Below are positions 1 to 5,392 of a DNA stretch of 5,392 bases, piece by piece. The notes below the pieces were generated by a model. That model was not told the DNA's origin. It saw only the letters and a program-made list of their open reading frames with translations, and did no database searches. Origin of the DNA: an uncultured Desulfovibrio sp. (GTDB lineage: Bacteria; Desulfobacterota; Desulfovibrionia; Desulfovibrionales; Desulfovibrionaceae); assembly GCA_947177085.1 (NCBI GenBank), contig CAMWTD010000156.1, positions 1-5,392 on the forward strand. Reading direction: 5' to 3'. The translations under genes were made by a program, and so were the position numbers. Each line of letters begins with the position of its first letter. The first letter of the stretch is position 1.

Positions 1-1422
1 AGCCTCCAGCTCTCGGTCATGTGCGTGGCCGTCATCTGCCTCTGGATGCCCGCGTTGCGTCGCCTCTGGCCCGGGCCGGCACGGCGCGGAGCCCAGCTCG
101 GGCCCGGAGCCCCGCCCGGCCGGCGTCTCAAGCGCTGGGGACGCGCCCTGTTTCGCGGCGTTGCGGGCATCTTTTGCGTTTCCCTCTGCATCCAGGTGAG
201 CCTCCTGCCCTTCATGCTCGCGCGCTTCGGAAGCCTCAGCCTGTGGTTTCCGCTCAATGTGCTCTGGCTCCCGGCCGTGGATCTTGTGGTGCTCCCGGGC
301 GCGGCCCTGGGCCTCGGTTGTGCCGCCCTCGGGCTCGACGCCGTGGCCCGGGCCCTGCTGGACGCGGCCGTGCTTCCCTGCGAGGCCCTGCTGGCCTGCC
401 TCCATATGCTTGAACGCCATCATCTTCTGGCCGGCCCCGAGCTGCTGCGGCCGCACTGGACCGCCCTTTTGGCCTTCGCCTGCCTCGTCATCGCCCTCGC
501 CGTCCTGGCGGGGAATGCCGGGGCGAGGGCCACGGCGCGGCGTTTTCTCGCGGCCGGCCTCATCCTCCTCTGCGTGGGGCCCGTGCTAAGGCTGGCAGGC
601 CGCCTCACCGCCACTGCGCGCGTCGACGTGTACGATGTGGGCCAGGGCCTTGCGACGAGCCTGCATCTTCCCGGCCACATCCGGCTGCTTGTGGACGGCG
701 GCGGCATGGCCTCCCCGCGCTTCGACCCGGGCAAGGCCCTGCTGGCCCCGATACTGGCGGACAACGACGAGCCGCGGCTGGACGCCGTTATCAACAGCCA
801 TCCGGACCTTGATCATGCGGGCGGCCTCCACTATTTGCTCCGCGCCATCCGTGTCGACCGCCTTTTCCACAATGGCCGGGATGCGCCCGGCGAACGGCGC
901 GCCGCGTGGCGGGAAGCGCGGGGACATGTCCCGGGCGCGCCCCTGGCCGCAGGGGATGCGTTGCTTTTGGGGAACGGCTACAGGCTGGAGGTGCTTCATC
1001 CGCCGCGCACAGAGGGCGAAGGAAAGGATGCCTGGACGGGCAATGACGCCTCGCTGGCGCTCCGCCTCACGCGCGGCGGCGAGGGCCTCGCGCTCTTCAC
1101 CGGGGATGCCGGACCCGCGGCGCTCCGGCGGCTGCTCGCCACGGGCGAGGATCTTTCGGCGCGCATCCTCGTGGCTCCGCACCACGGCTCGGACCGCAGC
1201 TTCGTGCCCGAATTTTACGCGGCGGTGAGGCCCGAACTGGTCCTTGCCGGTTGCGGTTTCCGCAACCGCTGGGGCTATCCGGGCAAGCGCCTCAGGGCAT
1301 GGCTGGCGGCGCGCGGCATCCCCCTGCTGGATACCGGGAGCAGCGGGCGCATCAGCGTGGAGATGCCCCGCGAGGGACCGCTGCGCGTGATGACGGCGAA
1401 GAAGGTGGACGTGAGGGACTGA
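1..1422 (+). CDS. comEC: ComEC/Rec2-type DNA uptake protein, C-terminal part (5' end outside window)
   Basis: ComEC forms the inner-membrane channel through which single-stranded DNA enters the cytoplasm during transformation. The frame is open from base 1, and its first residues (SLQLSV) match the family's conserved membrane core, so the ATG at 19 is internal and the gene starts upstream. Numbered from window codon 1, hydrophobic segments lie near 53-80, 88-112, 153-172 and 182-200. The metallo-beta-lactamase-like domain follows: VDVYDVGQG (208-216), LVDGGG, the SHPDLDH metal motif (266-272; His at 799 and 814, Asp at 805 and 811), GNDAS (347-351), TGDAG (367-371) and APHHGS (392-397). The C-terminal RWGYPG has Tyr where many homologues have His or Phe. 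All expected metal-ligand motifs are present, so the domain looks intact. The gene ends 9 bp from the convergent mutM. Whether this organism is transformable cannot be judged from one gene. Confidence 0.9.
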   Translation, partial: SLQLSVMCVAVICLWMPALRRLWPGPARRGAQLGPGAPPGRRLKRWGRALFRGVAGIFCVSLCIQVSLLPFMLARFGSLSLWFPLNVLWLPAVDLVVLPGAALGLGCAALGLDAVARALLDAAVLPCEALLACLHMLERHHLLAGPELLRPHWTALLAFACLVIALAVLAGNAGARATARRFLAAGLILLCVGPVLRLAGRLTATARVDVYDVGQGLATSLHLPGHIRLLVDGGGMASPRFDPGKALLAPILADNDEPRLDAVINSHPDLDHAGGLHYLLRAIRVDRLFHNGRDAPGERRAAWREARGHVPGAPLAAGDALLLGNGYRLEVLHPPRTEGEGKDAWTGNDASLALRLTRGGEGLALFTGDAGPAALRRLLATGEDLSARILVAPHHGSDRSFVPEFYAAVRPELVLAGCGFRNRWGYPGKRLRAWLAARGIPLLDTGSSGRISVEMPREGPLRVMTAKKVDVRD

Positions 1423-1431
1423 GCGGGGCCC

Positions 1432-2283
1432 TCAGCGTTGGCAGCGGGGGCAAAAGACCGTGGCGCGCCCGGCCACGCGACGCCCGGAGAGTGTCTCCCC
1501 GCAGCCAAGGCACGCTTTCCCGGCGCGGCCATAGACGGCGAAACTGTTCTGGAAGGCCCCGGCATTGCCGTCCGCGTCGCGATAATCACGGATGGAGCTG
1601 CCGCACTGGTCGATGGCGAGCGCGAGGACGTCCTTGAGAGCGCCCAGCAGCCTGCGCCGCTCCGCTGGGCCCAGATCCGCCACAGGACGCCGCGGGTCGA
1701 TGCCCGCGCGGTGGAGCGCCTCATCCGCATAGATATTGCCGATGCCGGCCACCACCCGCTGGTCCAGCAGGGCCGCCTTGATGGCGCGGCGTCCGGAAAG
1801 CCGCCGATCAAAGCCGTCCGGCGTGAGCTCCAGCGGCTCCGGCCCGAGACCGCGCCAGAACTCCCACTGCTGCAGGAGCCCGGGCGTGGCCGCGAACACC
1901 GTGCCGAAGGCGCGGGTATCGTCAAAAAAGAGGCGCTGCGGCGTGCCGTCCGGCTTTTCGAGGTCCAGCAGCCAACGGGTATAGGGGCCGGGCGCAGTCC
2001 CCGCCGGGCGCGGCAAAAGCCGCCCGGTCATGCGCAGGTGTACGGCCACGAGGCTGGGGACGCCCCCGGGATTGCGGGGCTTGTCCGCGGGGGCGACGTC
2101 GAGCAGGATGAGCTTGCCGCGCCGCCTGACGCCCGCAATGACGAGGCCCGCCAGCGTGGCCGGCGGCAGGCTCAGGGGATGCACGGCCGATGCCCGGAGC
2201 ACTTCGACCCCCGTGATGCGCGAGCCGTTCACATGCGGCGCGAGGGTGCGCGCCACGGTTTCCACTTCGGGGAGCTCAGGCAA
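1432..2283 (-). CDS. mutM: Formamidopyrimidine-DNA glycosylase (Fpg/MutM), TTG start
   Basis: This bifunctional base-excision repair enzyme removes 8-oxoguanine and formamidopyrimidines from DNA and cuts the abasic strand by beta/delta elimination. The product is 283 aa; E. coli Fpg is 269. The start is the TTG at 2283, because it yields M-PELPEVET: Fpg needs Pro2 exposed as the catalytic amine, followed by Glu3. A longer in-frame opening to 2481 runs through rimM and is not used. Visible motifs are RRGK with catalytic Lys57, HLRMTG (82-87), DDTRAFG (121-127), the helix-two-turn-helix with QRVVAGIGNIYADEAL (175-190), and a C-terminal zinc finger with Cys258, 261, 278 and 281 (C-x2-C-x16-C-x2-C) that includes Arg273 of GRAT. 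An insertion of roughly 11 residues (about 63-76) precedes HLRMTG compared with E. coli. The start overlaps the rimM stop by 8 bp, which implies translational coupling. The Shine-Dalgarno is weak: GGA, 8 nt upstream. Confidence 0.97.
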   Translation of the reverse strand: MPELPEVETVARTLAPHVNGSRITGVEVLRASAVHPLSLPPATLAGLVIAGVRRRGKLILLDVAPADKPRNPGGVPSLVAVHLRMTGRLLPRPAGTAPGPYTRWLLDLEKPDGTPQRLFFDDTRAFGTVFAATPGLLQQWEFWRGLGPEPLELTPDGFDRRLSGRRAIKAALLDQRVVAGIGNIYADEALHRAGIDPRRPVADLGPAERRRLLGALKDVLALAIDQCGSSIRDYRDADGNAGAFQNSFAVYGRAGKACLGCGETLSGRRVAGRATVFCPRCQR

Positions 2284-2842
2284 GGTAGACGTCCAAAAGG
2301 CCCGGCGGCGGCTCGATGCAGACCCGGCGTGCCGCAAGATCGAAGGAGCGGATAAAGCCGGCTTGCGCGGGGAAGAGGATCTCGCGGCCGTCGTCCGTGC
2401 GGATGGCCCAGATTTCCTGCCCCGCGGGCTGCTCCACATGGTCGAGGCGTCCCACGCGGCTGCCGTCCGGGAGGACCACATCCGCGCCCATGAGGTCTGC
2501 GAGGTAGGCTTCGCCCTCGGGTGGCTCGGGAAGCTCCGCCCGGGGCACGCAGAGCAAGGCCCCGCGCAGGGCCTCCGCCGCGTCGCGGCTGTCTACGCCC
2601 GCCAGCGTCAACAGGGGCCGCCCCTTGTGGAGGCGGCTTGCCAGCACCTCCACGGCCCGCGGCTCCGCGCCGCGCCGGATGAGCCAGAGGCGCGGAAATT
2701 CGGCAGGCGGCGCGTCCGCATACCAGTCCACGGCGAGCTCGCCGCGGATACCGTGGGGCCGGGCCACGGCCCCGAGCTCCACATAGCCTTCGGGCACGGC
2801 CCGCGCGGCCGATGCCCCGCCTGCTGCCGAGGGGGCGGCCAC
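2276..2842 (-). CDS. rimM: 16S rRNA processing / 30S maturation factor RimM
   Basis: RimM helps mature the 3' domain (head) of the 30S subunit and binds protein uS19. The product is 188 aa. The N-terminal RimM domain begins at about residue 19, with YVELGAVARPHGIRGEL (20-36) matching the family's LG-x-HGIRGE signature. The C-terminal PRC-barrel starts near 112 (EAYLADLMG) and ends in the typical PPGLLDVYLA. The start taken is GTG at 2842, 7 bp after the khpA stop and preceded by GGAG at 10 nt. This leaves an Ala/Gly/Pro-rich N-terminal stretch of about 17 residues that most RimM proteins lack, so the in-frame GTG at codon 16 (VPEGY) is an alternative. The short spacing to khpA and the overlap with mutM point to one co-transcribed unit. 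Identity is secure; the exact start is less so. Confidence 0.96.
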   Translation of the reverse strand: MAAPSAAGGASAARAVPEGYVELGAVARPHGIRGELAVDWYADAPPAEFPRLWLIRRGAEPRAVEVLASRLHKGRPLLTLAGVDSRDAAEALRGALLCVPRAELPEPPEGEAYLADLMGADVVLPDGSRVGRLDHVEQPAGQEIWAIRTDDGREILFPAQAGFIRSFDLAARRVCIEPPPGLLDVYLA

Positions 2843-2849
2843 TTCGCGG

Positions 2850-3080
2850 CTACTCCATGATTTCCAGCATGACGCGCTTGCCCGCGCGGATGGACGCGGC
2901 CCCGAGGAGGGTCCGCATGGCGCGCACCGTGCGCCCCTGGCGGCCGATGACCTTGCCGAGATCGTCGGCAGCGACGGTCAGCTCCAGCACCGTGGCCTGG
3001 TCGCCTTCCACTTCGCGCACCTTGACGGCCTCGGGATCGTCCACCAGGGCCCTGGCGATATTTTCGATCAGCGCTTTCAT
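2850..3080 (-). CDS. khpA: KH-domain RNA-binding protein KhpA (YlqC/UPF0109 family)
   Basis: This small single-KH-domain RNA-binding protein belongs to the family commonly encoded between rpsP and rimM. In Gram-positive bacteria its homologue pairs with KhpB and affects cell division and small-RNA biology; a role here is inference. The product is 76 aa, the usual family length. The GxxG loop that contacts nucleic acid is GRQG at 46-49, within GKVIGRQGRTVRAMRTLL (42-59), which is nearly the family consensus. The start is ATG at 3080, giving MKALIENIARALVDDP; it is preceded by GAGGTG with a 4-nt spacer. The frame stays open upstream to 3149, but that part is Arg/Ala-rich and unlike the family. 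The stop lies 7 bp before the rimM GTG. Confidence 0.94.
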   Translation of the reverse strand: MKALIENIARALVDDPEAVKVREVEGDQATVLELTVAADDLGKVIGRQGRTVRAMRTLLGAASIRAGKRVMLEIME

Positions 3081-3093
3081 CAGGCACCTCGCT

Positions 3094-3150
3094 CTTGCCC
3101 GGGCGCGGTCCGCGGCGCGGACGCAAAAAGCCGCCGCGGCCGGGCGCAAG
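3094..3150 (-). other. Potential long hairpin in the rpsP-khpA spacer
   Basis: The 144-bp spacer between rpsP and khpA (3081-3224) holds two nested inverted repeats. The inner arm CCGCGGCG (3110-3117) pairs perfectly with CGCCGCGG (3132-3139). The outer arm CTTG-CCCGG (3094-3102) pairs with CCGGG-CG-CAAG (3140-3150) apart from a 2-nt bulge. The arms abut on one side and are separated by 7 nt on the other. The transcript would carry a U5 run in the apical loop, so this is not a standard terminator. It could be an RNA-processing or mRNA-stability element. GC-rich DNA makes such pairings more likely by chance. Confidence 0.35.
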
Positions 3151-3224
3151 CCCAGCCACAGACGAGTGTCCGGGACGCGGCAAGCCCTGTTCCGGGCCAG
3201 TCGGTCCCACGGGCGGGGCCGGCC

Positions 3225-3464
3225 TCAGCCCAGATGCTTCTTGAGCAGGGAGCGCACCGTATTGGTGGGCTCAGCGCCCCGGCCGAGCCACTCGCGGATC
3301 TTCTCCGCATCGAGGCGCACGTCCGCGGGGTTGGTCATGGGGTCGTAGAAGCCCAGAAATTCCAGCGGGCGGCCGTCGCGGCGCGTCTCGTCCCGGGCGG
3401 CCACGATGCGGTAGAAGGGGTGTTTCTTGCTGCCGAGGCGGGTCAGTTTCAATTTTACAGCCAT
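3225..3464 (-). CDS. rpsP: 30S ribosomal protein bS16
   Basis: bS16 binds 16S rRNA in the body of the small subunit and is important for 30S assembly. The product is 79 aa, within the usual 75-90 range. It shows the family hallmarks: MAVKLKLTRLGSKKHPFYRI (1-20), the VAARDETRRDGRPLEFLGFYDP block (21-42) and the C-terminal GAEPTNTVRSLLKK (63-76). ATG at 3464 is the start; GGAG lies 8 nt upstream in a locally AT-richer stretch. It lies 93 bp after ffh and 144 bp before khpA, so it may have its own transcript as well as read-through from ffh. The product and start are unambiguous. Confidence 0.98.
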   Translation of the reverse strand: MAVKLKLTRLGSKKHPFYRIVAARDETRRDGRPLEFLGFYDPMTNPADVRLDAEKIREWLGRGAEPTNTVRSLLKKHLG

Positions 3465-3493
3465 GTGTTCTGCTCCCTTGAAGGTATTTTTGA

Positions 3494-3522
3494 AGTGTAG
3501 CGTTGCGCCCGCAAAAGGGCAA
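3494..3522 (-). promoter_or_regulatory. Possible sigma-70 promoter for rpsP
   Basis: On the minus strand TTGCCC (3522-3517) and TACACT (3499-3494) are separated by exactly 17 bp. Each hexamer matches the consensus at four of six positions. A start near 3487 would give a leader of about 22 nt containing the GGAG ribosome binding site of rpsP. The pair lies in the 93-bp ffh-rpsP gap. The match is moderate and could be chance. Confidence 0.4.
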
Positions 3523-3557
3523 GCCGCGTGCCGCCCGAAGGGTTGGCGCGGGACGGC

Positions 3558-5069
3558 CTATTTTTTCTTCCGCTTCTGCTGGCGCTCTTTCTTCCTGCGT
3601 TTCTTGGCGGCCTGCGACTTGCCGCCGCCGTGGCCCTGGGGAAGTCCTCCCCCTGGCATTCCGGGAAGGCCCGGCATACCGCCCATGCCCGGAAAGCCCC
3701 CGGGCATTCCCGCGCCGAGGCCGCGCGGCATCCCCGGCATCCCCGGCATCTTGGGCATCCCCTTGCCGCGGCCTCCCATGATTCCCTGCATCATCTTGCG
3801 CATCTGCGTGAACTGGCGCACCAACTGGTTCACCTGGGCCACGCTGGTCCCCGAGCCCCTGGCGATGCGCGCGCGCCGGCTGCCGTTGAGGATGTCGGGG
3901 TCGCGCCGCTCCGCCGGGGTCATGGAATTGATGATGGCCTCCGTGCGGGCGAGCTCGGCTTCCGGCAGGGCCCCGTTGGCCTGCGCCAGCTTGTCTGAGA
4001 GGCCGCCGAGCCCGGGGATCATCTTGAGGATGCTCTCCAGCGAGCCCAGTTTCTTCACGCGGCGCATCTGGGTGCGAAAGTCCTCAAGGTCGAAGCTCGC
4101 TTTGCGCATCTTGCGCGCCATGGCTTCCACTTCCTCGGCGTCAAAGGCGTCCTGCGCCTTTTCCACGAGGGTGAGCACGTCGCCCATGCCGAGGATGCGC
4201 CCGGCGATGCGGTCAGGATGAAAAACCTCCATTTCGGAGAGCTTTTCGCCCACGCCCACGAACTTCACGGGCGCGCCCGTCACCGAGCGGATGGAAAGTG
4301 CCGCGCCGCCGCGCGCGTCGCCGTCCATCTTGGTGAGCACCACGCCCGTAAGGCCAAGGCGCTCGTTGAAGGCCTCGGCCACGGTGACGGCGTCCTGGCC
4401 GGTCATGGCGTCGGCCACAAAGAGGATTTCCTGCGGCTGGACGGCCGCCTTGATGGCCGCGAGCTCGTCCATGAGCGGCGCATCCACATGCAGGCGGCCG
4501 GCCGTATCCAGAAGCACCACGTCCGCATCGGCCTCGCGGGCGGTCCCCACGGCGTTGCGCGCGATGTCCACGGGGTTCATGTCCTGCGTGGAGGGATAGA
4601 CCGGCATGTCGAGCTCGCGCGCGAGCACCTGGAGCTGGTCGATGGCGGCCGGGCGGTAGACGTCGGCGGGCACGAGATAGGGGCGGTGCTTGCCGCGCCT
4701 GAGCAGGTTGGCGATCTTGGCGGCGGAGGTGGTCTTGCCAGAGCCTTGCAGGCCCACGAGCATGACCACCGCGGGCTTGCGGCCCTCAAGCGAGAGCTGC
4801 GCGGCCTCCCCGCCGAGCAGGTTCACGAGCTCGTCATGGACGATCTTGACCACCTGCTGCGCCGGGCTCACGCCCTTGAGCACCGCCTGGCCCAGGGCCT
4901 TTTCGCGCACGCTTTCCACAAAGTCCCGCACGACGCGGAAATTGACATCCGCCTCCAGCAGGGCGAGGCGCACCTCCCTCAGGCCCGCCTGGATATTCTC
5001 CTCGGTGAGCTGGCGGCCGCCAAAGGATTTGAAAACGCCGGAAAGTCTGTCGGAAAGGCTCTCGAACAT
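3558..5069 (-). CDS. ffh: Signal recognition particle GTPase Ffh (SRP54)
   Basis: Ffh binds 4.5S RNA and signal sequences emerging from the ribosome, and delivers ribosomes to FtsY at the membrane. The product is 503 aa against about 450 for E. coli Ffh. The N domain covers about 1-90. The G domain carries GLQGSGKTT (P-loop, 106-114), DVYRP (136-140), DTAGR (188-192) and TKMDGDARGG (246-255). The methionine-rich M domain runs from about 310, with KMIPGLGG (349-356) and the RNA-binding SRRARIARGSGTSV (397-410). The excess length is a Gly/Met/Pro-rich tail (about 431-483) with nine Met, then a basic end (489-503, almost all Lys/Arg/Gln). The start is ATG at 5069, giving MFESLSDRLSGVF; GGAG lies 5 nt upstream. 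The frame stays open to 5330, but the predicted promoter lies inside that extension. It is the first gene of the leftward series. Identity is certain. Confidence 0.98.
   Translation of the reverse strand: MFESLSDRLSGVFKSFGGRQLTEENIQAGLREVRLALLEADVNFRVVRDFVESVREKALGQAVLKGVSPAQQVVKIVHDELVNLLGGEAAQLSLEGRKPAVVMLVGLQGSGKTTSAAKIANLLRRGKHRPYLVPADVYRPAAIDQLQVLARELDMPVYPSTQDMNPVDIARNAVGTAREADADVVLLDTAGRLHVDAPLMDELAAIKAAVQPQEILFVADAMTGQDAVTVAEAFNERLGLTGVVLTKMDGDARGGAALSIRSVTGAPVKFVGVGEKLSEMEVFHPDRIAGRILGMGDVLTLVEKAQDAFDAEEVEAMARKMRKASFDLEDFRTQMRRVKKLGSLESILKMIPGLGGLSDKLAQANGALPEAELARTEAIINSMTPAERRDPDILNGSRRARIARGSGTSVAQVNQLVRQFTQMRKMMQGIMGGRGKGMPKMPGMPGMPRGLGAGMPGGFPGMGGMPGLPGMPGGGLPQGHGGGKSQAAKKRRKKERQQKRKKK
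3727..3762 (-). repeat. Four tandem 9-bp units encoding GMP/KMP triplets in ffh
   Basis: The plus-strand unit GGCATCCCC occurs four times in a row, with the third copy altered to GGCATCTTG. On the coding strand the units give Gly-Met-Pro, Lys-Met-Pro, Gly-Met-Pro, Gly-Met-Pro (Ffh residues 437-448). Looser copies of the same triplets continue to residue 473. The repeat keeps the reading frame, since each unit is three codons, so copy number could change without a frameshift. Confidence 0.85.
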
Positions 5070-5198
5070 GCGGGCTCCGCACTGGCGCAAAACAGGTTCG
5101 CGTTCCGCCGCCCCGGGGAATTTCCGCAGGGAATGGGGCTTCCGGGCCTTGCGCGCGGGCGCGGGAGCCGCCGGGGGCTTCAGCCGGCGAAAGCGCAG

Positions 5199-5227
5199 TT
5201 TATAGAGGCTTTGCCGGGCCGCGTCAA
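5199..5227 (-). promoter_or_regulatory. Sigma-70 promoter of ffh
   Basis: On the minus strand TTGACG (5227-5222, five of six consensus bases) is followed after exactly 17 bp by TATAAA (5204-5199, five of six). The -10 box is one of very few AT-rich spots in this GC-rich region. Transcription would start near 5192, giving an ffh leader of about 120 nt. It lies downstream of the terminator at 5317-5343, which fits ffh heading its own transcription unit. Confidence 0.7.
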
Positions 5228-5316
5228 GACGCGCCCGGGCCGCGCGTGGCCGGCCCCTCCGCGAGGAACGCGCCCGGCCGCGCTTTTCTCTTGCCGGGCG
5301 CAGGTGAATGGCGGGT

Positions 5317-5343
5317 AAAAAAGCCCCCAATCAGGATTGGGCC
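5317..5343 (-). terminator. Rho-independent terminator of an unseen upstream gene
   Basis: Read on the minus strand, CCCAAT, a CCTG loop and ATTGGG form a 6-bp perfect stem. GGC and then six T residues (5322-5317) follow. There is no T tract in the plus direction, so it most likely ends a leftward transcript arriving from beyond the right edge. It separates that transcript from the ffh promoter. Confidence 0.7.
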
Positions 5344-5392
5344 CGCTGATGGGCAAAATACCCCCCCCACAGTGACCCCCCCCGGGAGATAC

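Larger units (their letters stand above)
5070..5392. other. Intergenic region upstream of ffh
   Basis: No gene is recognisable in these 323 bases. From the ffh start outward they hold the ffh ribosome binding site (GGAG, 5 nt before ATG), a leader of about 120 nt with very high GC, the sigma-70 promoter at 5199-5227, and about 90 bp without a clear signal. Beyond these come the minus-strand terminator at 5317-5343 and a C-rich right end with two C8 runs. A minus-strand frame ending in TGA at 5331-5333 is open to the window edge, but it is only about 19 codons and cannot be called. Confidence 0.6.

Noticed and set aside
1..18. Start of comEC at the ATG at position 19
   Set aside because: The frame is open to the window edge and the upstream codons (SLQLSV) match the conserved ComEC core, so this Met is internal.
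1438..2355. Plus-strand open frame (305 codons) antisense to mutM and the end of rimM
   Set aside because: The composition is Arg/Ala/Gly-rich and no domain is seen; the opposite strand encodes a complete Fpg.
2030..2860. Plus-strand open frame (276 codons) antisense to rimM
   Set aside because: Low-complexity translation without a family match; a shadow of rimM and mutM.
3081..3149. Longer KhpA start at 3149
   Set aside because: The extra 23 residues are Arg/Ala-rich and not family-like; the ATG at 3080 has a good ribosome binding site.
3510..3542. Possible terminator after ffh (short GGGC/GCCC stem followed by TTTT on the minus strand)
   Set aside because: The stem is only 4 bp with a large loop and the T run is four bases; too weak to call.
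4218..5318. Long plus-strand open frame (366 codons) antisense to ffh
   Set aside because: It is His/Ala/Gly/Leu-rich with no recognisable family and mirrors ffh codons; long antisense frames are expected in very GC-rich DNA.
5070..5330. N-terminal extension of Ffh by 87 codons
   Set aside because: The extension is Arg/Ala-rich and unlike Ffh, begins inside the terminator hairpin, and lies partly upstream of the predicted promoter. Homologues start at the MFESLSDRL region.

Overview
The window comes from a very GC-rich bacterial chromosome and carries ordinary housekeeping genes. Protein character and the cluster ffh-rpsP-khpA-rimM suggest a deltaproteobacterium, perhaps of the Desulfovibrionaceae. 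This placement rests on recognition without a search and is tentative. No mobile element, CRISPR array, rRNA or tRNA is visible, and I found no convincing undescribed system.

Layout from left to right. Positions 1-1422 on the plus strand hold the 3' two-thirds or so of a comEC-like gene: the last membrane segments of the channel part and a complete metallo-beta-lactamase-like domain. Its 5' end lies outside the window. After a 9-bp convergent gap, the rest is a leftward (minus-strand) gene series. Read in its own direction it is ffh (5069-3558), rpsP (3464-3225), khpA (3080-2850), rimM (2842-2276) and mutM (2283-1432).

The series handles protein targeting, ribosome building and DNA repair. 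Ffh is the SRP GTPase, bS16 is a 30S protein, KhpA is a small KH-domain RNA binder, RimM is a 30S maturation factor, and MutM (Fpg) is the 8-oxoguanine glycosylase. khpA and rimM are 7 bp apart. rimM and mutM overlap by 8 bp, with mutM starting at a TTG inside the end of rimM. In many bacteria rimM is followed by trmD and rplS, but here mutM occupies that place.

Regulatory signals can be read around ffh. A hairpin followed by six T residues on the minus strand (5317-5343) looks like the terminator of an unseen gene to the right. A near-consensus sigma-70 promoter (TTGACG, 17 bp, TATAAA) lies about 130 bp upstream of the ffh start. A weaker promoter-like pair lies before rpsP, and a 144-bp spacer with a large potential hairpin separates rpsP from khpA. 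The last 40 bases contain two runs of eight C.
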